Source: Myxococcus eversor
GTDB taxonomy: Bacteria > Myxococcota > Myxococcia > Myxococcales > Myxococcaceae
DNA length: 64,000 nucleotides
Assembly: GCF_010894455.1 (NCBI RefSeq)
Contig: NZ_JAAIXY010000024.1
Location: 1 to 64,000 of the forward strand
Direction: 5' to 3'
The translations under genes were made by a program, and so were the position numbers. Below, piece by piece: positions 1 through 8,383 of the stretch. The notes under the pieces were generated by a model that did not search any database, was not told the DNA's origin, and saw only the letters and a program-made list of their open reading frames with translations. How positions within the stretch are numbered: the first letter of the stretch is position 1; each line of letters begins with the position of its first letter.

Positions 1-51
1 CTTGCGTCGGCCGGGGAGTTCGGCTACTTGTCGCCTCGCTACAGCGGTTCT

Positions 52-125
<74 letters not shown>

Positions 126-133
126 CAAGAGGG

Positions 134-188
134 AAGTGCCTGGAATTCTTGGGGTTTCTACCCGAGCGTCCCAGGCACTTTCTCTTTG
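134..188 (+). terminator. Hairpin terminator after tRNA-Arg
   Basis: A perfect 10-bp stem, AAGTGCCTGG (134-143) and CCAGGCACTT (171-180), is followed by a pyrimidine tract TCTCTTT. It lies directly after the tRNA and fits a rho-independent terminator for the tRNA transcript. The loop is long (27 nt), so efficiency is uncertain. Confidence 0.6.
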
Positions 189-293
189 CGCCGCCCCCTC
201 TGCCCGAAAACTGCCCGAACGGCGCGCACTTAGCGCCGATGGCATGCCCAGTGCGGATGGGAGCTTGGCCCTTGCTGGTTCTGGCGGTGTGCG

Positions 294-545
294 ATGACCC
301 GCCCTACTACTGGTGGCGGCATCACCCGGCCACGCTCGCCCAAGGCGTCGGGTGACGTCCTCCCGGGCACCTTCACCACCAACAGCACGCGCCTCCAGGA
401 CGGCCGCTGGCGTGTCCAGCATGGCGACGCTGGGCCTGCCGAAGCTGCCTCCTGGCTGGAGGCGAGCGTCCGAGCCCTCGTCAACCTTGCCCGTGCGTCC
501 CGCGCGCGGGGGGGCACGTCCACCAAGACGGGCGGTGGCCGATGA
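294..545 (+). CDS. Hypothetical protein, first gene of early operon
   Basis: An 83-residue reading frame begins with ATG at 294 and overlaps the next gene by 4 bp (ATGA at 542), like the other genes of this operon. The N-terminal 30 residues are low-complexity Pro/Gly/Arg-Thr. The rest (GRWRVQHGD, then an Ala-rich helix) looks more protein-like. No family recognised. The stop/start coupling is the main argument that it is real. Confidence 0.45.
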   Translation: MTRPTTGGGITRPRSPKASGDVLPGTFTTNSTRLQDGRWRVQHGDAGPAEAASWLEASVRALVNLARASRARGGTSTKTGGGR

Positions 546-820
546 GCGCCACCGCCAAACCGCACCTCAGGGGCAACCCAGACACTGGCGGGGTCCGGGC
601 CCGCAACAACGTGGGCTGCAGCGTCCGCGTTGCGAAGGGCTTCCGCGCGTGGCAGCGGAAGGAGGGTGGCCACTGGCGCCGAAAGGACCGCGAGCTCATC
701 CCGGATTGCACCGGGACTGGCCCTGCCGTGTCCGCGCGCGCCACCAGGGCCAAGCTCGCTGACGCCCGCGCCGAGCACGCCGCCCTCCAGGAGCCGGCGC
801 GGGATGGGGGTGCATCGTGA
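542..820 (+). CDS. Hypothetical small basic protein
   Basis: This 92-residue protein couples to both neighbours by 4-bp overlaps. Its centre, with GWQRKEGG-like basic/aromatic residues (VAKGFRAWQRKEGGHWRRKD), is strongly positive, and the C-terminal third is an Ala-rich helix (RAKLADARAEHAAL). A nucleic-acid-binding role is possible but unsupported. No family recognised. Confidence 0.5.
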   Translation: MSATAKPHLRGNPDTGGVRARNNVGCSVRVAKGFRAWQRKEGGHWRRKDRELIPDCTGTGPAVSARATRAKLADARAEHAALQEPARDGGAS

Positions 821-1482
821 GCACCTCCGCAACCTGGACGGAGAAGCTGGCTGTCATCCGCGCGCGCCATGCCGCTGCGACGAAGGGCCCGTGGTTCTGG
901 TTCGGGTACCTCCGCTCCCGCTCGGTCGGTCTGCACGTGCGCGGCGCCACGTCGGTCATCGAATTCAGCCGCTGGGGGACGCAAGGTGCGCAGCCCCTGT
1001 TCTCGGTGGAGGGCATCCTCACCGACCTGCCGGAGCTCGTCGTCCCCGACACCGCCACGGGGCGGGGGCGCGTCACGGACATCAACCACCCGGACGCCCG
1101 GTTCATCGCCGCGTCCTGGGAGGATGTCCGTGCCCTGCTCACCCGCGTTGACGAGTTGGAGGCGCAGGTTGCCGCGCCGCCCGCGCCGGCTACTCCCGTC
1201 GTCTGGCAGTACGCCCTCCGCAATGACGCGGGCCACTGGCTCGCCGACATCATCCTTCGGTCCGACGGTTCTCTCTTCGCGCTCTCTGACTGGGGCGGGT
1301 ACGTGTACCGGTGGAACGCGACGGGCTCCGCATGCTTCCGCTCGTGGCTGTCGCGCCTCACGCCCGACTACATCGCGGAGAAGACGAGCCTCCCGTTCGC
1401 CGAGCAGGTGTGGCCGGCGCTGGTTGCTGCCCTTCGCGCGGAGCTGGCCGCCGAGCAGCAGGCTCAGGCGGTGGCGTCATGA
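817..1482 (+). CDS. Ead/Ea22-like early phage protein
   Basis: This 221-residue protein starts at GTG 817, overlapping the previous stop. The N-terminal part carries the hallmarks of Ead/Ea22-like phage proteins: an AATKGPW motif near residue 25 and the later NHPDARFIAASWEDV segment (about residues 85-110) leading into a helical region. The C-terminal half (about 120-221) is different and unrecognised, with aromatic-rich stretches. Ea22-like genes are non-essential early genes of lambdoid phages with no agreed function. Confidence 0.65.
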   Translation: MSTSATWTEKLAVIRARHAAATKGPWFWFGYLRSRSVGLHVRGATSVIEFSRWGTQGAQPLFSVEGILTDLPELVVPDTATGRGRVTDINHPDARFIAASWEDVRALLTRVDELEAQVAAPPAPATPVVWQYALRNDAGHWLADIILRSDGSLFALSDWGGYVYRWNATGSACFRSWLSRLTPDYIAEKTSLPFAEQVWPALVAALRAELAAEQQAQAVAS

Positions 1483-2027
1483 GCACGTGTCCGAGCACAT
1501 GGGCCGTGCTGAGCGACGACCGATGCTACCGGTACGTCCTGGGCCGCCGGTGGAGCGATGCTCCCGCTCTCGTCGTTGTTGGCCACAACCCGAGCACCGC
1601 CGACGAGAAGCTGGACGACAACACCATCCGCAAGGAGGTGGGCTTCGCGAAGCGCTGGGGCTTCGGCGCGCTCGTGAAGGGCAACGTCTGTGCGTGGCGG
1701 GCCACTGACCCGGACGCGCTCACCCTCGTGCCGGGCGCGGTGGGCCCGGACAATGACGCGTGGCTGGCGCTGCTGGTGTCGGGCGCTGACTTCGGCACCG
1801 GCACGGCCGGCGCCGTTGGGCGAGTGATGGCGGCATGGGGGACGCTGCACGCCGAGAGCAAGGCGCAGGTGGTGCGCGAGCGCCCGCGCCAGGTGCTCCG
1901 TGTGCTCACCGCCCATGCGGACGTCTACGCGTTCAAGACGACGAAGGACGGCCACCCGCAGCACCCGCTGTACCTGCCCAACGACACCGAGCCCGTCCTC
2001 TACCGCCCCAAGGCAGGTGGCGCATGA
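1479..2027 (+). CDS. DUF1643 domain protein
   Basis: The protein has 182 residues from ATG 1479, which overlaps the preceding stop by 4 bp; an upstream in-frame start at 1311 was rejected because it would overlap 817-1482. It matches the DUF1643 pattern: an early VVGHNPSTADEKLDDNTIRK motif, a central KGNVCAWRATDP motif, and a C-terminal PQHPLYLPND segment. DUF1643 proteins are common in phages and bacteria; their biochemical role is unknown. Confidence 0.8.
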   Translation: MSTCPSTWAVLSDDRCYRYVLGRRWSDAPALVVVGHNPSTADEKLDDNTIRKEVGFAKRWGFGALVKGNVCAWRATDPDALTLVPGAVGPDNDAWLALLVSGADFGTGTAGAVGRVMAAWGTLHAESKAQVVRERPRQVLRVLTAHADVYAFKTTKDGHPQHPLYLPNDTEPVLYRPKAGGA

Positions 2028-2272
2028 GCACGTGCCCTCCGCCCATTCGTGGGCACATCGCATTCACTTCGGTGCCCGGGCCGCTCGGCTGGCGCACCGT
2101 CATCCGTGGCGACGGACTCGAGTCCGTTGAGGTGGACGCACGGACGCGCCGAGACGCCGACGACACGGCCCGCGACGTCATGGCCCGCCAGGCCTGTGCC
2201 GCCGCCCGCTCGGGCCATCCGCTCAACCTGAACGACTACGCCGTCGAACTGCAACTCGCTGAGGAGGTCTAG
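2024..2272 (+). CDS. Hypothetical protein
   Basis: 82 residues, starting at ATG 2024 inside the previous stop. It begins MSTCPP, almost the same start as its upstream neighbour (MSTCPS), and the two starts share the DNA string ATGAGCACGTG. No domain recognised. The middle is charged (TRRDADDTARD) and probably helical. Confidence 0.55.
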   Translation: MSTCPPPIRGHIAFTSVPGPLGWRTVIRGDGLESVEVDARTRRDADDTARDVMARQACAAARSGHPLNLNDYAVELQLAEEV

Positions 2273-2274
2273 CC

Positions 2275-2622
2275 ATGCCGTGCCCGTACTGTGCTCCTGG
2301 TCGTCGCCGTCCGGCTGCTGACCCTGGCGAACCCACCGCCGCCGCGAAGAATGACCTCACCGCCCGGCAGCGGGAGATTCTCCGTTTCATCGTCGACGTC
2401 CGGGAGCGGCGCGGGTTCTCGCCGAGCATTCGCGACATCGGCAAGACGTTCCGCATCACGTCCACCAACGGCGTCAACGACCACCTCAAGGCGTTGGTGC
2501 GCAAGGGCTGCCTGGACCGCGACGCGATGACTGCGCGCTCCCTGGTGCCTACCGAGTCCGGGCTCCGCGAGGCCTCCCGCCACCCAGTCACTGCCACTAC
2601 CACCGAAGGAGTCGAGTCATGA
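2275..2622 (+). CDS. LexA-type winged-helix DNA-binding protein
   Basis: In this 115-residue protein, residues 25-95 match the LexA N-terminal DNA-binding domain: TARQREILRFIVDVRERRGFSPS, then an RDIGKTF helix and a recognition helix TSTNGVNDHLKALVRKG. The autoproteolytic S24/LexA peptidase domain is absent, so it could bind DNA but not self-cleave on RecA activation. A leading CPYCAPG motif could bind metal. It may be an early transcription regulator; its operator is not identifiable here. Confidence 0.75.
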   Translation: MPCPYCAPGRRRPAADPGEPTAAAKNDLTARQREILRFIVDVRERRGFSPSIRDIGKTFRITSTNGVNDHLKALVRKGCLDRDAMTARSLVPTESGLREASRHPVTATTTEGVES

Positions 2623-2921
2623 GCGAGTCCACCCAGGAGTTCGTGCAGTACACCCGCGAGCAGCTGCTGGAGAAGTCCACGGAGCTGGCCGCCATCCTCG
2701 ACAAGCTCGACACCTGCCGCGAGGCGAAGTCGACGGCGATGAAGGACTTCAAGAAGGAGGAGTCGGACCTGTCCATGCAGGCGCGGACGCTGGCGAAGGT
2801 CATCCGCCAGAAGGGGGAGTTCCGCGACCGGCAGCGCTCCATGTTCGAGGCGGATGAGGACGCGGACGCGGGCGAGGGGCTGGCGACGCCCACCGAGCGG
2901 AAGCGCCGGAGCGACGCGTGA
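2619..2921 (+). CDS. Hypothetical coiled-coil protein
   Basis: 100 residues, overlapping both neighbours by 4 bp. Residues about 10-75 are a charged, heptad-like helix (YTREQLLEKSTELAAILDKLDTC onward), followed by an acidic tail (EADEDADAGEG). It resembles small phage proteins predicted as coiled coils. No specific function recognised. Confidence 0.55.
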   Translation: MSESTQEFVQYTREQLLEKSTELAAILDKLDTCREAKSTAMKDFKKEESDLSMQARTLAKVIRQKGEFRDRQRSMFEADEDADAGEGLATPTERKRRSDA

Positions 2922-3136
2922 GCACCGTACCGCAGGGTCTCACGTTGAAGGGGAAGGTCATCCGCTCGGGCCCCGTCGTCTGTACGTGCGGCAATGTCAT
3001 CGACCGCTCCGTGGCGCGCTTCGAGCCGCTCGGAAAGGACGCCTTCTTTCTCATCATCCGCCCGGCCCATTCGACTGACTCCGGCGCCGAGTGCGCGGGC
3101 CCAGACCTCAACGCGAAGGAGGCTCCCCGTGGGTGA
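2918..3136 (+). CDS. Hypothetical protein with CxC motif
   Basis: 72 residues, starting GTG at 2918. It contains VVCTCGNVIDRSVARFEP, a CxC pair typical of small metal-binding phage proteins. It ends inside the start of the HNH gene. No family recognised. Confidence 0.5.
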   Translation: MSTVPQGLTLKGKVIRSGPVVCTCGNVIDRSVARFEPLGKDAFFLIIRPAHSTDSGAECAGPDLNAKEAPRG

Positions 3137-3713
3137 GACTCACTGCGGCGCTCGGAACCCCAACTGGAAGGGCGGACGCTCCCTCGCCTCCAACGGCTAC
3201 GTGCTCATCCGGGTGGGCGTGGGGCACCCGGCGGCCGACGTCCGCGGCTACGCCTACGAGCACCGCCTCGTCGCCGAGCAGGTGCTGGGGCGTCCGCTGC
3301 TTGAGGGCGAGCAGGTCCACCACAAGGACGGCGACAAGCAGAACAACGCGCCGGCGAACCTCGAGGTGCTCACCCAGCACGAGCACCGCGCCGAGCACCG
3401 GAAGCACGAGCGCGGACTGCGCGTGCCCGGCGGCCCCAACCCGCTGGTCCAGTGCGCATGCGGCTGCGGCTCGACGTTCCCCAAGTACGACGGCTGCAAC
3501 CGCCCGCGCCGCTACGTGAGCGGGCACAACCCGTCGGACTCCCCTGTCCAGCGCAAGGTTCTGGCGGCCCTCGACGCTGGCGTAATGCGCGTGGCGCTGG
3601 TGGCGGAGCACGCCGGGATAACGGTGCGCGCCGTCAAGGCGACGCTCTCGCGACTCGCGAAGTTGAACAAGGTCCGCCGCGTGCGGCACGGAGAGTGGGT
3701 GCGCCATGGCTGA
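3129..3713 (+). CDS. HNH homing-type endonuclease
   Basis: 194 residues; the GTG start at 3129 was chosen because a good Shine-Dalgarno sequence (AAGGAGG, 3117-3123) precedes it. Residues about 20-85 form an HNH_3-type nuclease: YAYEHRLVAEQVLGR, then HHKDGDKQNNAPANLEVLT and HEHRAEH supply the His/Asn residues. A CACGCGSTF zinc motif and a C-terminal helix-turn-helix (about residues 140-190) follow. Free-standing HNH enzymes in phages are either homing endonucleases or packaging/recombination helpers. The early-operon location favours the former. Confidence 0.85.
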   Translation: MGETHCGARNPNWKGGRSLASNGYVLIRVGVGHPAADVRGYAYEHRLVAEQVLGRPLLEGEQVHHKDGDKQNNAPANLEVLTQHEHRAEHRKHERGLRVPGGPNPLVQCACGCGSTFPKYDGCNRPRRYVSGHNPSDSPVQRKVLAALDAGVMRVALVAEHAGITVRAVKATLSRLAKLNKVRRVRHGEWVRHG

Positions 3714-4704
3714 GACGAGCATCGAGTGGACGGACGTCGTCTGGAACGTCACGAAGGGCTGCAGCCGGAAGTCTCCCGGGTGCGGTGGTGGCACTCCCGG
3801 AAGCCGGAAGGGCGGCTGCTACGCAGAGCGAATGGCCATCCGCATGTCAGGGTTGGGCCAGCCGTATGAGGGGCTCGTGGAGTCCACTCCGGCTGGCCCG
3901 CGGTGGACGGGCAAGGTGGTGCTGGACCCCGCGAAGCTTGACGAGCCGCTCCGCTGGAAAAAGCCCCGGCGCGTCTTCGTCAACTCCATGAGCGACCTCT
4001 TCCACGAGGCGCTCTCGTTTGAGGACATCGACCGCGTCTTCGCGACCATGCGCCTCGCGGAGCGACACACCTTCCAGGTCTTGACGAAGCGGGCGGACCG
4101 GATGCGTGAGTATGTGGAGTGGGCGCGCAGGCGCTCTGTCGTCGACGGCATCGAGGTCGTCCCCGGGAGCCCCATCACGTGGGAGCGCGCTCACCCCAAC
4201 GTGTGGCTGGGGGTGTCCGTCGAGGACCGGATGCGCGTCGAGCGAATCGCTCATCTCCGCGCGACGCCGGCGGCGGTTCGCTTCATCTCCTTCGAGCCAT
4301 TGCTCGAGGATGTCGGGACAGTGGACCTGGCCGGCATTCACTGGGCAATCGTCGGCGGTGAGTCTGGGCCAGGCGCTCGTCCCATGCACCCGGTGTGGGC
4401 GAGGCGCCTGCGTGACCAGTGTGTGAAGGCCGGGGTCGCCTTCTTCTTCAAGCAGTGGGGGGCGTGGAAGCCCTACTGCACCATGACGGAGTCCGAGGCC
4501 GACGCGCTCTATGAGGCGCTCCCGGAGGGCGTCCCAGACGACGCGCCGCGCCGCTGCACGGTGGCGTCCGCGACGTTCCCCACCGAACCCCTTCCTGTTG
4601 GAGGCGAGGTCCACACCCTGTTCGAGTTGGGGAAGAAGCACGCGGGCCGGATGCTCGATGGGCGCACCTGGGACGAGTACCCGGCGGAGGCGCGCCATGC
4701 GTGA
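3706..4704 (+). CDS. Phage Gp37/Gp68 family protein (DUF5131)
   Basis: 332 residues. The DUF5131 signature is clear: SIEWTDVVWNVTKGCS at the N-terminus, GGCYAERMA with cysteines, RVFVNSMSDLFHE, FQVLTKRADRM, and the C-terminal WAIVGGESGPGARPM and FFFKQWG motifs. The cysteine pattern and fold resemble radical-SAM-like proteins, but the family activity is not established. It often sits near methyltransferase or replication genes in phages, as here. It overlaps the next gene by 8 bp. Confidence 0.85.
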   Translation: MAETSIEWTDVVWNVTKGCSRKSPGCGGGTPGSRKGGCYAERMAIRMSGLGQPYEGLVESTPAGPRWTGKVVLDPAKLDEPLRWKKPRRVFVNSMSDLFHEALSFEDIDRVFATMRLAERHTFQVLTKRADRMREYVEWARRRSVVDGIEVVPGSPITWERAHPNVWLGVSVEDRMRVERIAHLRATPAAVRFISFEPLLEDVGTVDLAGIHWAIVGGESGPGARPMHPVWARRLRDQCVKAGVAFFFKQWGAWKPYCTMTESEADALYEALPEGVPDDAPRRCTVASATFPTEPLPVGGEVHTLFELGKKHAGRMLDGRTWDEYPAEARHA

Positions 4705-5338
4705 GCGTCCGCTCCTCTTCTCTGGGCCGATGGTCCAAGCGCTGCTGGACGGCCGGAAGACGGTGACTCGTCGGCTTGTGAAGGAGCGACACTTCTCGCC
4801 CGAGTTCCACGCGCGGTGCCCTGCTGTGGGTGTCGCTCAGTCGCTGCGCGAGTTCTCACCCCCTTGCCCCTACGGCCAGCCCGGGGACCGGCTCTGGGTG
4901 CGCGAGACGTGGGCGCTCGATGACTGCGGCGCAGACGGCGAGCAAGTCGTGTGGCGCGCGGACCGTGCCGCCGCATGGAGAGAGAAGCTCGGCGACATCT
5001 ACTACCTCGCGTCGGACTACGAGCCCGAGCGCTGGCGCCCCTCCATCCACATGCCGCGCTGGGCCTCGCGCCTCACGCTGGAGGTGACGGCGGTCCGCGT
5101 CGACCGCCTGCACGACATCACCGAGGACGACGCGGTGGCGGAGGGCGTCGAGCGGCACCCGGAGGCGTGCGGCTGGCGCAACTACGAGCCCGAGCCGGCC
5201 TTCGAGCACGTCACCTACCACCCGACGGCGCGTGAGTCGTTCGCGTCGCTCTGGCGCTCCATCAACGGCGAGGAGTCGTGGGCCGTCAACCCCTGGGTGT
5301 GGCGCGTCGAGTTCGCGCGCGTGGGGGCCTCGACGTGA
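4697..5338 (+). CDS. Phage protein, ASCH/PUA-like
   Basis: 213 residues from ATG 4697. The start MRERPLLFSGPMVQALLDGRKTVTRR is characteristic of a phage family that pairs with DUF5131 genes: residues 10-27 (MVQALLDGRKTVTRRLVK) match the core of ASCH-type RNA-binding folds. GDRLWVRETWA, WRPSIHMPRWASRLTLEV and NPWVWRVEF are further conserved blocks. The ASCH assignment is inference; an RNA- or modified-nucleotide-binding role is plausible. Confidence 0.65.
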   Translation: MRERPLLFSGPMVQALLDGRKTVTRRLVKERHFSPEFHARCPAVGVAQSLREFSPPCPYGQPGDRLWVRETWALDDCGADGEQVVWRADRAAAWREKLGDIYYLASDYEPERWRPSIHMPRWASRLTLEVTAVRVDRLHDITEDDAVAEGVERHPEACGWRNYEPEPAFEHVTYHPTARESFASLWRSINGEESWAVNPWVWRVEFARVGAST

Positions 5339-5520
5339 GCCCTCGCGCCCGCACGGTCGTCCTCGCCGGGCTCGCCCTCGCGTTTTCCTGCGCTGGCGCC
5401 CACTCCGCGCGCGCGGACATCCACCAGTGGCACGCCGCGCTCAAGGCCGGCGTGTCTGTCGTCCTCCTTCTCGGTGCCGCTGTCCTGGCCGGCGCCGCCT
5501 GCCGTCGGAGCCGTTCATGA
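5335..5520 (+). CDS. Small membrane or secreted protein
   Basis: 61 residues from GTG 5335. Residues 8-26 (VVLAGLALAFSCAGAHSARA) look like a signal peptide or membrane segment, and residues 38-55 (AGVSVVLLLGAAVLAGAAC) form a second hydrophobic helix. It is translationally coupled to the methyltransferase downstream (overlap at 5517). No family recognised. Confidence 0.5.
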   Translation: MSPRARTVVLAGLALAFSCAGAHSARADIHQWHAALKAGVSVVLLLGAAVLAGAACRRSRS

Positions 5521-7145
5521 GCTGCAGTCAGGGCATCATCGTGGACCTGTTCGCGGGCGGTGGCGGCGCGTCCACCGGCGTTGCCGCTGCTGTCGGGCGG
5601 GACCCTGACGTGGCCCTCAACCACGACCCACCGGCCATTCGCGTCTACAAGGCCAACCACCCCAACACGCTGTGCCTTGCCGAGGACATCTGGAAGACGC
5701 CGCCTCGCGAGGTGGTGAAGCTTCTGAGAAAGCACCGTGCCAGGTCTGGACGCCCGTTGAAGTCCTGGAAGGTGTGGGCTCTCTGGGCCTCGCCCGACTG
5801 CACCCACTTCGCGAAGGCGCGCGGCTCGAAGCCCCGACAGAAGAACATCCGCTCCCTGGCGCACGTCGTCGTGCGCTGGGCGCGCGACGTCTCGCCGGAA
5901 ATCATCTTCCTGGAGAACGTGGAGGAATTCGTCGGCTGGGGCCCCCTCTACGAGGTGGGCCACGTCATGCCGGATGGGCGCGTCCTGCAGGAGGGGGACA
6001 AGCTCATCGACATGCCCATCCCGGAGCGGAAGGGCGAGTACTTCGACATGTGGCGCGGCCAGCTCGAGCTGCTGGGCTACCGCGTCGAGTGGCGCCTGCT
6101 CACCGCGAGCAAGTACGGCGCACCGACGAACCGCAAGCGCCTCTTCCTCGTCGCACGCCGTGACGGCCAGCCCATCGTCTGGCCTGAGCCCACGCACGGC
6201 CCCGGCCTCCTGCCCATGCACACCGCGGCGGAGTGCATCGACTGGAGCCTGCCGGTTCGCTCCATCTTCGGGCGCAAGAAGCCGCTCGTGAAGAAGACGC
6301 TGTGGCGGGTCGCGCAGGGCATCCGGAAGTACGTGTTCGAGAATCCGCGCCCCTTCATCATCAAGGTGAATCACGGCGGGCTGGTGGACAGGAGTGAATC
6401 CATCGACGCACCGCTGTCCACGGTGACGGCGACGCGCAGAGGCCATGCCCTGGTAGCGCCCACGCTCATCCAGGCGGGGTATGGCGAGCGGCTTGGGCAG
6501 GAGGCTCGGACGCTCAACCTGCACGCGCCGCTGGGCACCGTCGTCGCGCAGGGGCGCAAGCACGCCCTCGTCCAGACGTTCCTCCAGGAGCACCACCTGG
6601 TGGCCCCGTTCATCGCCAAGGGCTACGGCGGTCACGTGACGCCCGGCATCCGGGCGGATGGGCCGTTGGACACCATCACCACCCAGGACCACCACGCGCT
6701 GGCTGCGGTGACGCTGGCGACGTTCCGCGGCACCGCGGCGAACCAGCCGGGCGCCGCCTCCGTGGAGGAGCCACTCGGCACCATCACCGCGGGCGGCATC
6801 CACGTGGCCGAGGTCCGCGCCTTCCTCACCGCCTACTACGGGTCCGGGAGCGAGGGGCAGCGGCTCGACGACCCCATGCGGACCATCACCGCCGTCAGGC
6901 GCATGGGTTTGGTGCTCGTGGAGGGCGTCGAACACCAGATTGTCGACATCGGCCTCCGGATGCTGGAGCCCCACGAGCTCCTCCGCGCCCAGTTCGGGAA
7001 GTACGCCGAGGGCTACGACCTGAGCGCCGTCCCCAGCAAGGCGGGGAAGGTCAGGCTCATCGGAAACAGCGTCTGCCCCGAGGCTGCCGAAGCAGTCGTG
7101 CGCGCCAACCTGGGCGACGCCTTCGCGGGCCGGAGGGCGGCATGA
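5517..7145 (+). CDS. DNA (cytosine-5-)-methyltransferase
   Basis: 542 residues from ATG 5517. SAM-binding motif I is DLFAGGGGASTG (residues 10-21). The catalytic-loop equivalent is SPDCTHFAKARG, with Cys95 in place of the usual PCQ context, a variant typical of phage Dcm-like enzymes. Motif VI is ENVEEF (133-138), and the C-terminal GNSVCPEAAE is motif X. Between VIII and IX, in the target-recognition region, a phrase of type PLxTITxxxxHALV is repeated five times. It probably protects phage DNA from restriction together with the adenine methylase that overlaps its end. Confidence 0.9.
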   Translation: MSCSQGIIVDLFAGGGGASTGVAAAVGRDPDVALNHDPPAIRVYKANHPNTLCLAEDIWKTPPREVVKLLRKHRARSGRPLKSWKVWALWASPDCTHFAKARGSKPRQKNIRSLAHVVVRWARDVSPEIIFLENVEEFVGWGPLYEVGHVMPDGRVLQEGDKLIDMPIPERKGEYFDMWRGQLELLGYRVEWRLLTASKYGAPTNRKRLFLVARRDGQPIVWPEPTHGPGLLPMHTAAECIDWSLPVRSIFGRKKPLVKKTLWRVAQGIRKYVFENPRPFIIKVNHGGLVDRSESIDAPLSTVTATRRGHALVAPTLIQAGYGERLGQEARTLNLHAPLGTVVAQGRKHALVQTFLQEHHLVAPFIAKGYGGHVTPGIRADGPLDTITTQDHHALAAVTLATFRGTAANQPGAASVEEPLGTITAGGIHVAEVRAFLTAYYGSGSEGQRLDDPMRTITAVRRMGLVLVEGVEHQIVDIGLRMLEPHELLRAQFGKYAEGYDLSAVPSKAGKVRLIGNSVCPEAAEAVVRANLGDAFAGRRAA

Positions 7146-8383
7146 GCACCGGCACTCGCCTCCGAGCTCCGTTCCCGTGGTTCGGCGGGAAGTCACGGGC
7201 CGCCCACCTGGTGTGGGAGGCGTTCGGCGACGTCGCCAACTACGTGGAGCCCTTCGCCGGCAGCCTCGCGGTGTTGCTGGCCCGCCCCACGCCCCCGGGC
7301 GTGGAGACGGTGAACGACCGCGACACGTACCTGGCCAACTTCTGGCGGGCGCTCCGCGCCGCGCCGGACGAGGTGGCGAGCCACACGGACTGGCCCGTCA
7401 ACGAGGCGGACCTCCATGCACGCCACCGGTGGCTCGTGGCCCAGGGGGACTTCCGGCAGCGGATGCGCGCGGACCCCGAGTACTTCGACGCGCGGGTGGC
7501 CGGCTGGTGGGTGTGGGGACTTTGCCAGTGGATTGGCAGCGGCTGGTGCGCCCAGCCTTCATGGGAGGCCCAGGAAGCGGCCGGCGCCGAGAAGACGTGC
7601 GGCATCGCCACCAGCGAGTACTCGAAGCGGCCGATGCTCGACAAGCCGGGGCGTGGCGTCCACCAGCTCTCGGTGCGCGAGACCCAGGACGCACGCCTGC
7701 GAGACCTTTGGAGCAACACCGAATGGGCGCGGCGTCCGCACCTGAGCCACGGGAATGGCATCCACGCCCGCCGGGTGCAGGACCTCTCCGGCTCGGCCGG
7801 CTGGGAGAAACGCCCAAGCCTCGCCCGTGGAGGGAAGGGCGTGCTCCGCCTGTCGAACCAGATTCCCATGCTGGCGGGGGACAGCGGAGCCACCGGGCGC
7901 GGAGTCCTCGCGAGCGGGAAGCGGGGGGGCGTCTACGACTGGATGCAGGCCCTGGCGGAGCGGCTGCGGCACGTCCGCGTCTGCTGCGGCGACTGGAGCC
8001 GCATCCTCTCGCCCAACGTCACCGAGCGCATCGGTGTGACGGGCGTGATGCTGGACCCGCCGTACTCCGACGCGGCGGACCGGGACCCGAGCATCTACGC
8101 GGAAGAGGACCTGCAGGTGGCCCACCTAGTCCGCGAGTGGGCCCTGGAGAATGGCGACAACCCCCGGTTGCGCATCGCCCTGTGCGGCTACGAGGGGGAA
8201 CACGAGATGCCCTCGAGCTGGCGCTGCGTCGCGTGGAAGGCGCCCGGCGGCTATGCGGCCGCGCGCGGCAACCACGAGAACGCCCTGCGCGAGCGCATCT
8301 GGTTCAGCCCCTTCTGCCTCTCGCCCGCGGATGAGCCCATGCGAGGCCTGCCCATGGCGGGTCTGCTTGGAGGTGCCCCGTGA
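7142..8383 (+). CDS. DNA N6-adenine methyltransferase (D12 class)
   Basis: 413 residues. N-terminal PFPWFGGKSRAAH is motif X/I of D12-class (Dam-like) enzymes, followed by YVEPFAGSLAVLLARP. The catalytic motif DPPY is present in VMLDPPYSDAADRD (about residue 303). The central part (about 150-265) is an unusual low-similarity insertion with RPHLSHGNGIHARRVQDLSGS-type repeats that may set target specificity. Coupled to the cytosine methylase upstream and the ASCH-like gene downstream. Confidence 0.88.
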   Translation: MSTGTRLRAPFPWFGGKSRAAHLVWEAFGDVANYVEPFAGSLAVLLARPTPPGVETVNDRDTYLANFWRALRAAPDEVASHTDWPVNEADLHARHRWLVAQGDFRQRMRADPEYFDARVAGWWVWGLCQWIGSGWCAQPSWEAQEAAGAEKTCGIATSEYSKRPMLDKPGRGVHQLSVRETQDARLRDLWSNTEWARRPHLSHGNGIHARRVQDLSGSAGWEKRPSLARGGKGVLRLSNQIPMLAGDSGATGRGVLASGKRGGVYDWMQALAERLRHVRVCCGDWSRILSPNVTERIGVTGVMLDPPYSDAADRDPSIYAEEDLQVAHLVREWALENGDNPRLRIALCGYEGEHEMPSSWRCVAWKAPGGYAAARGNHENALRERIWFSPFCLSPADEPMRGLPMAGLLGGAP

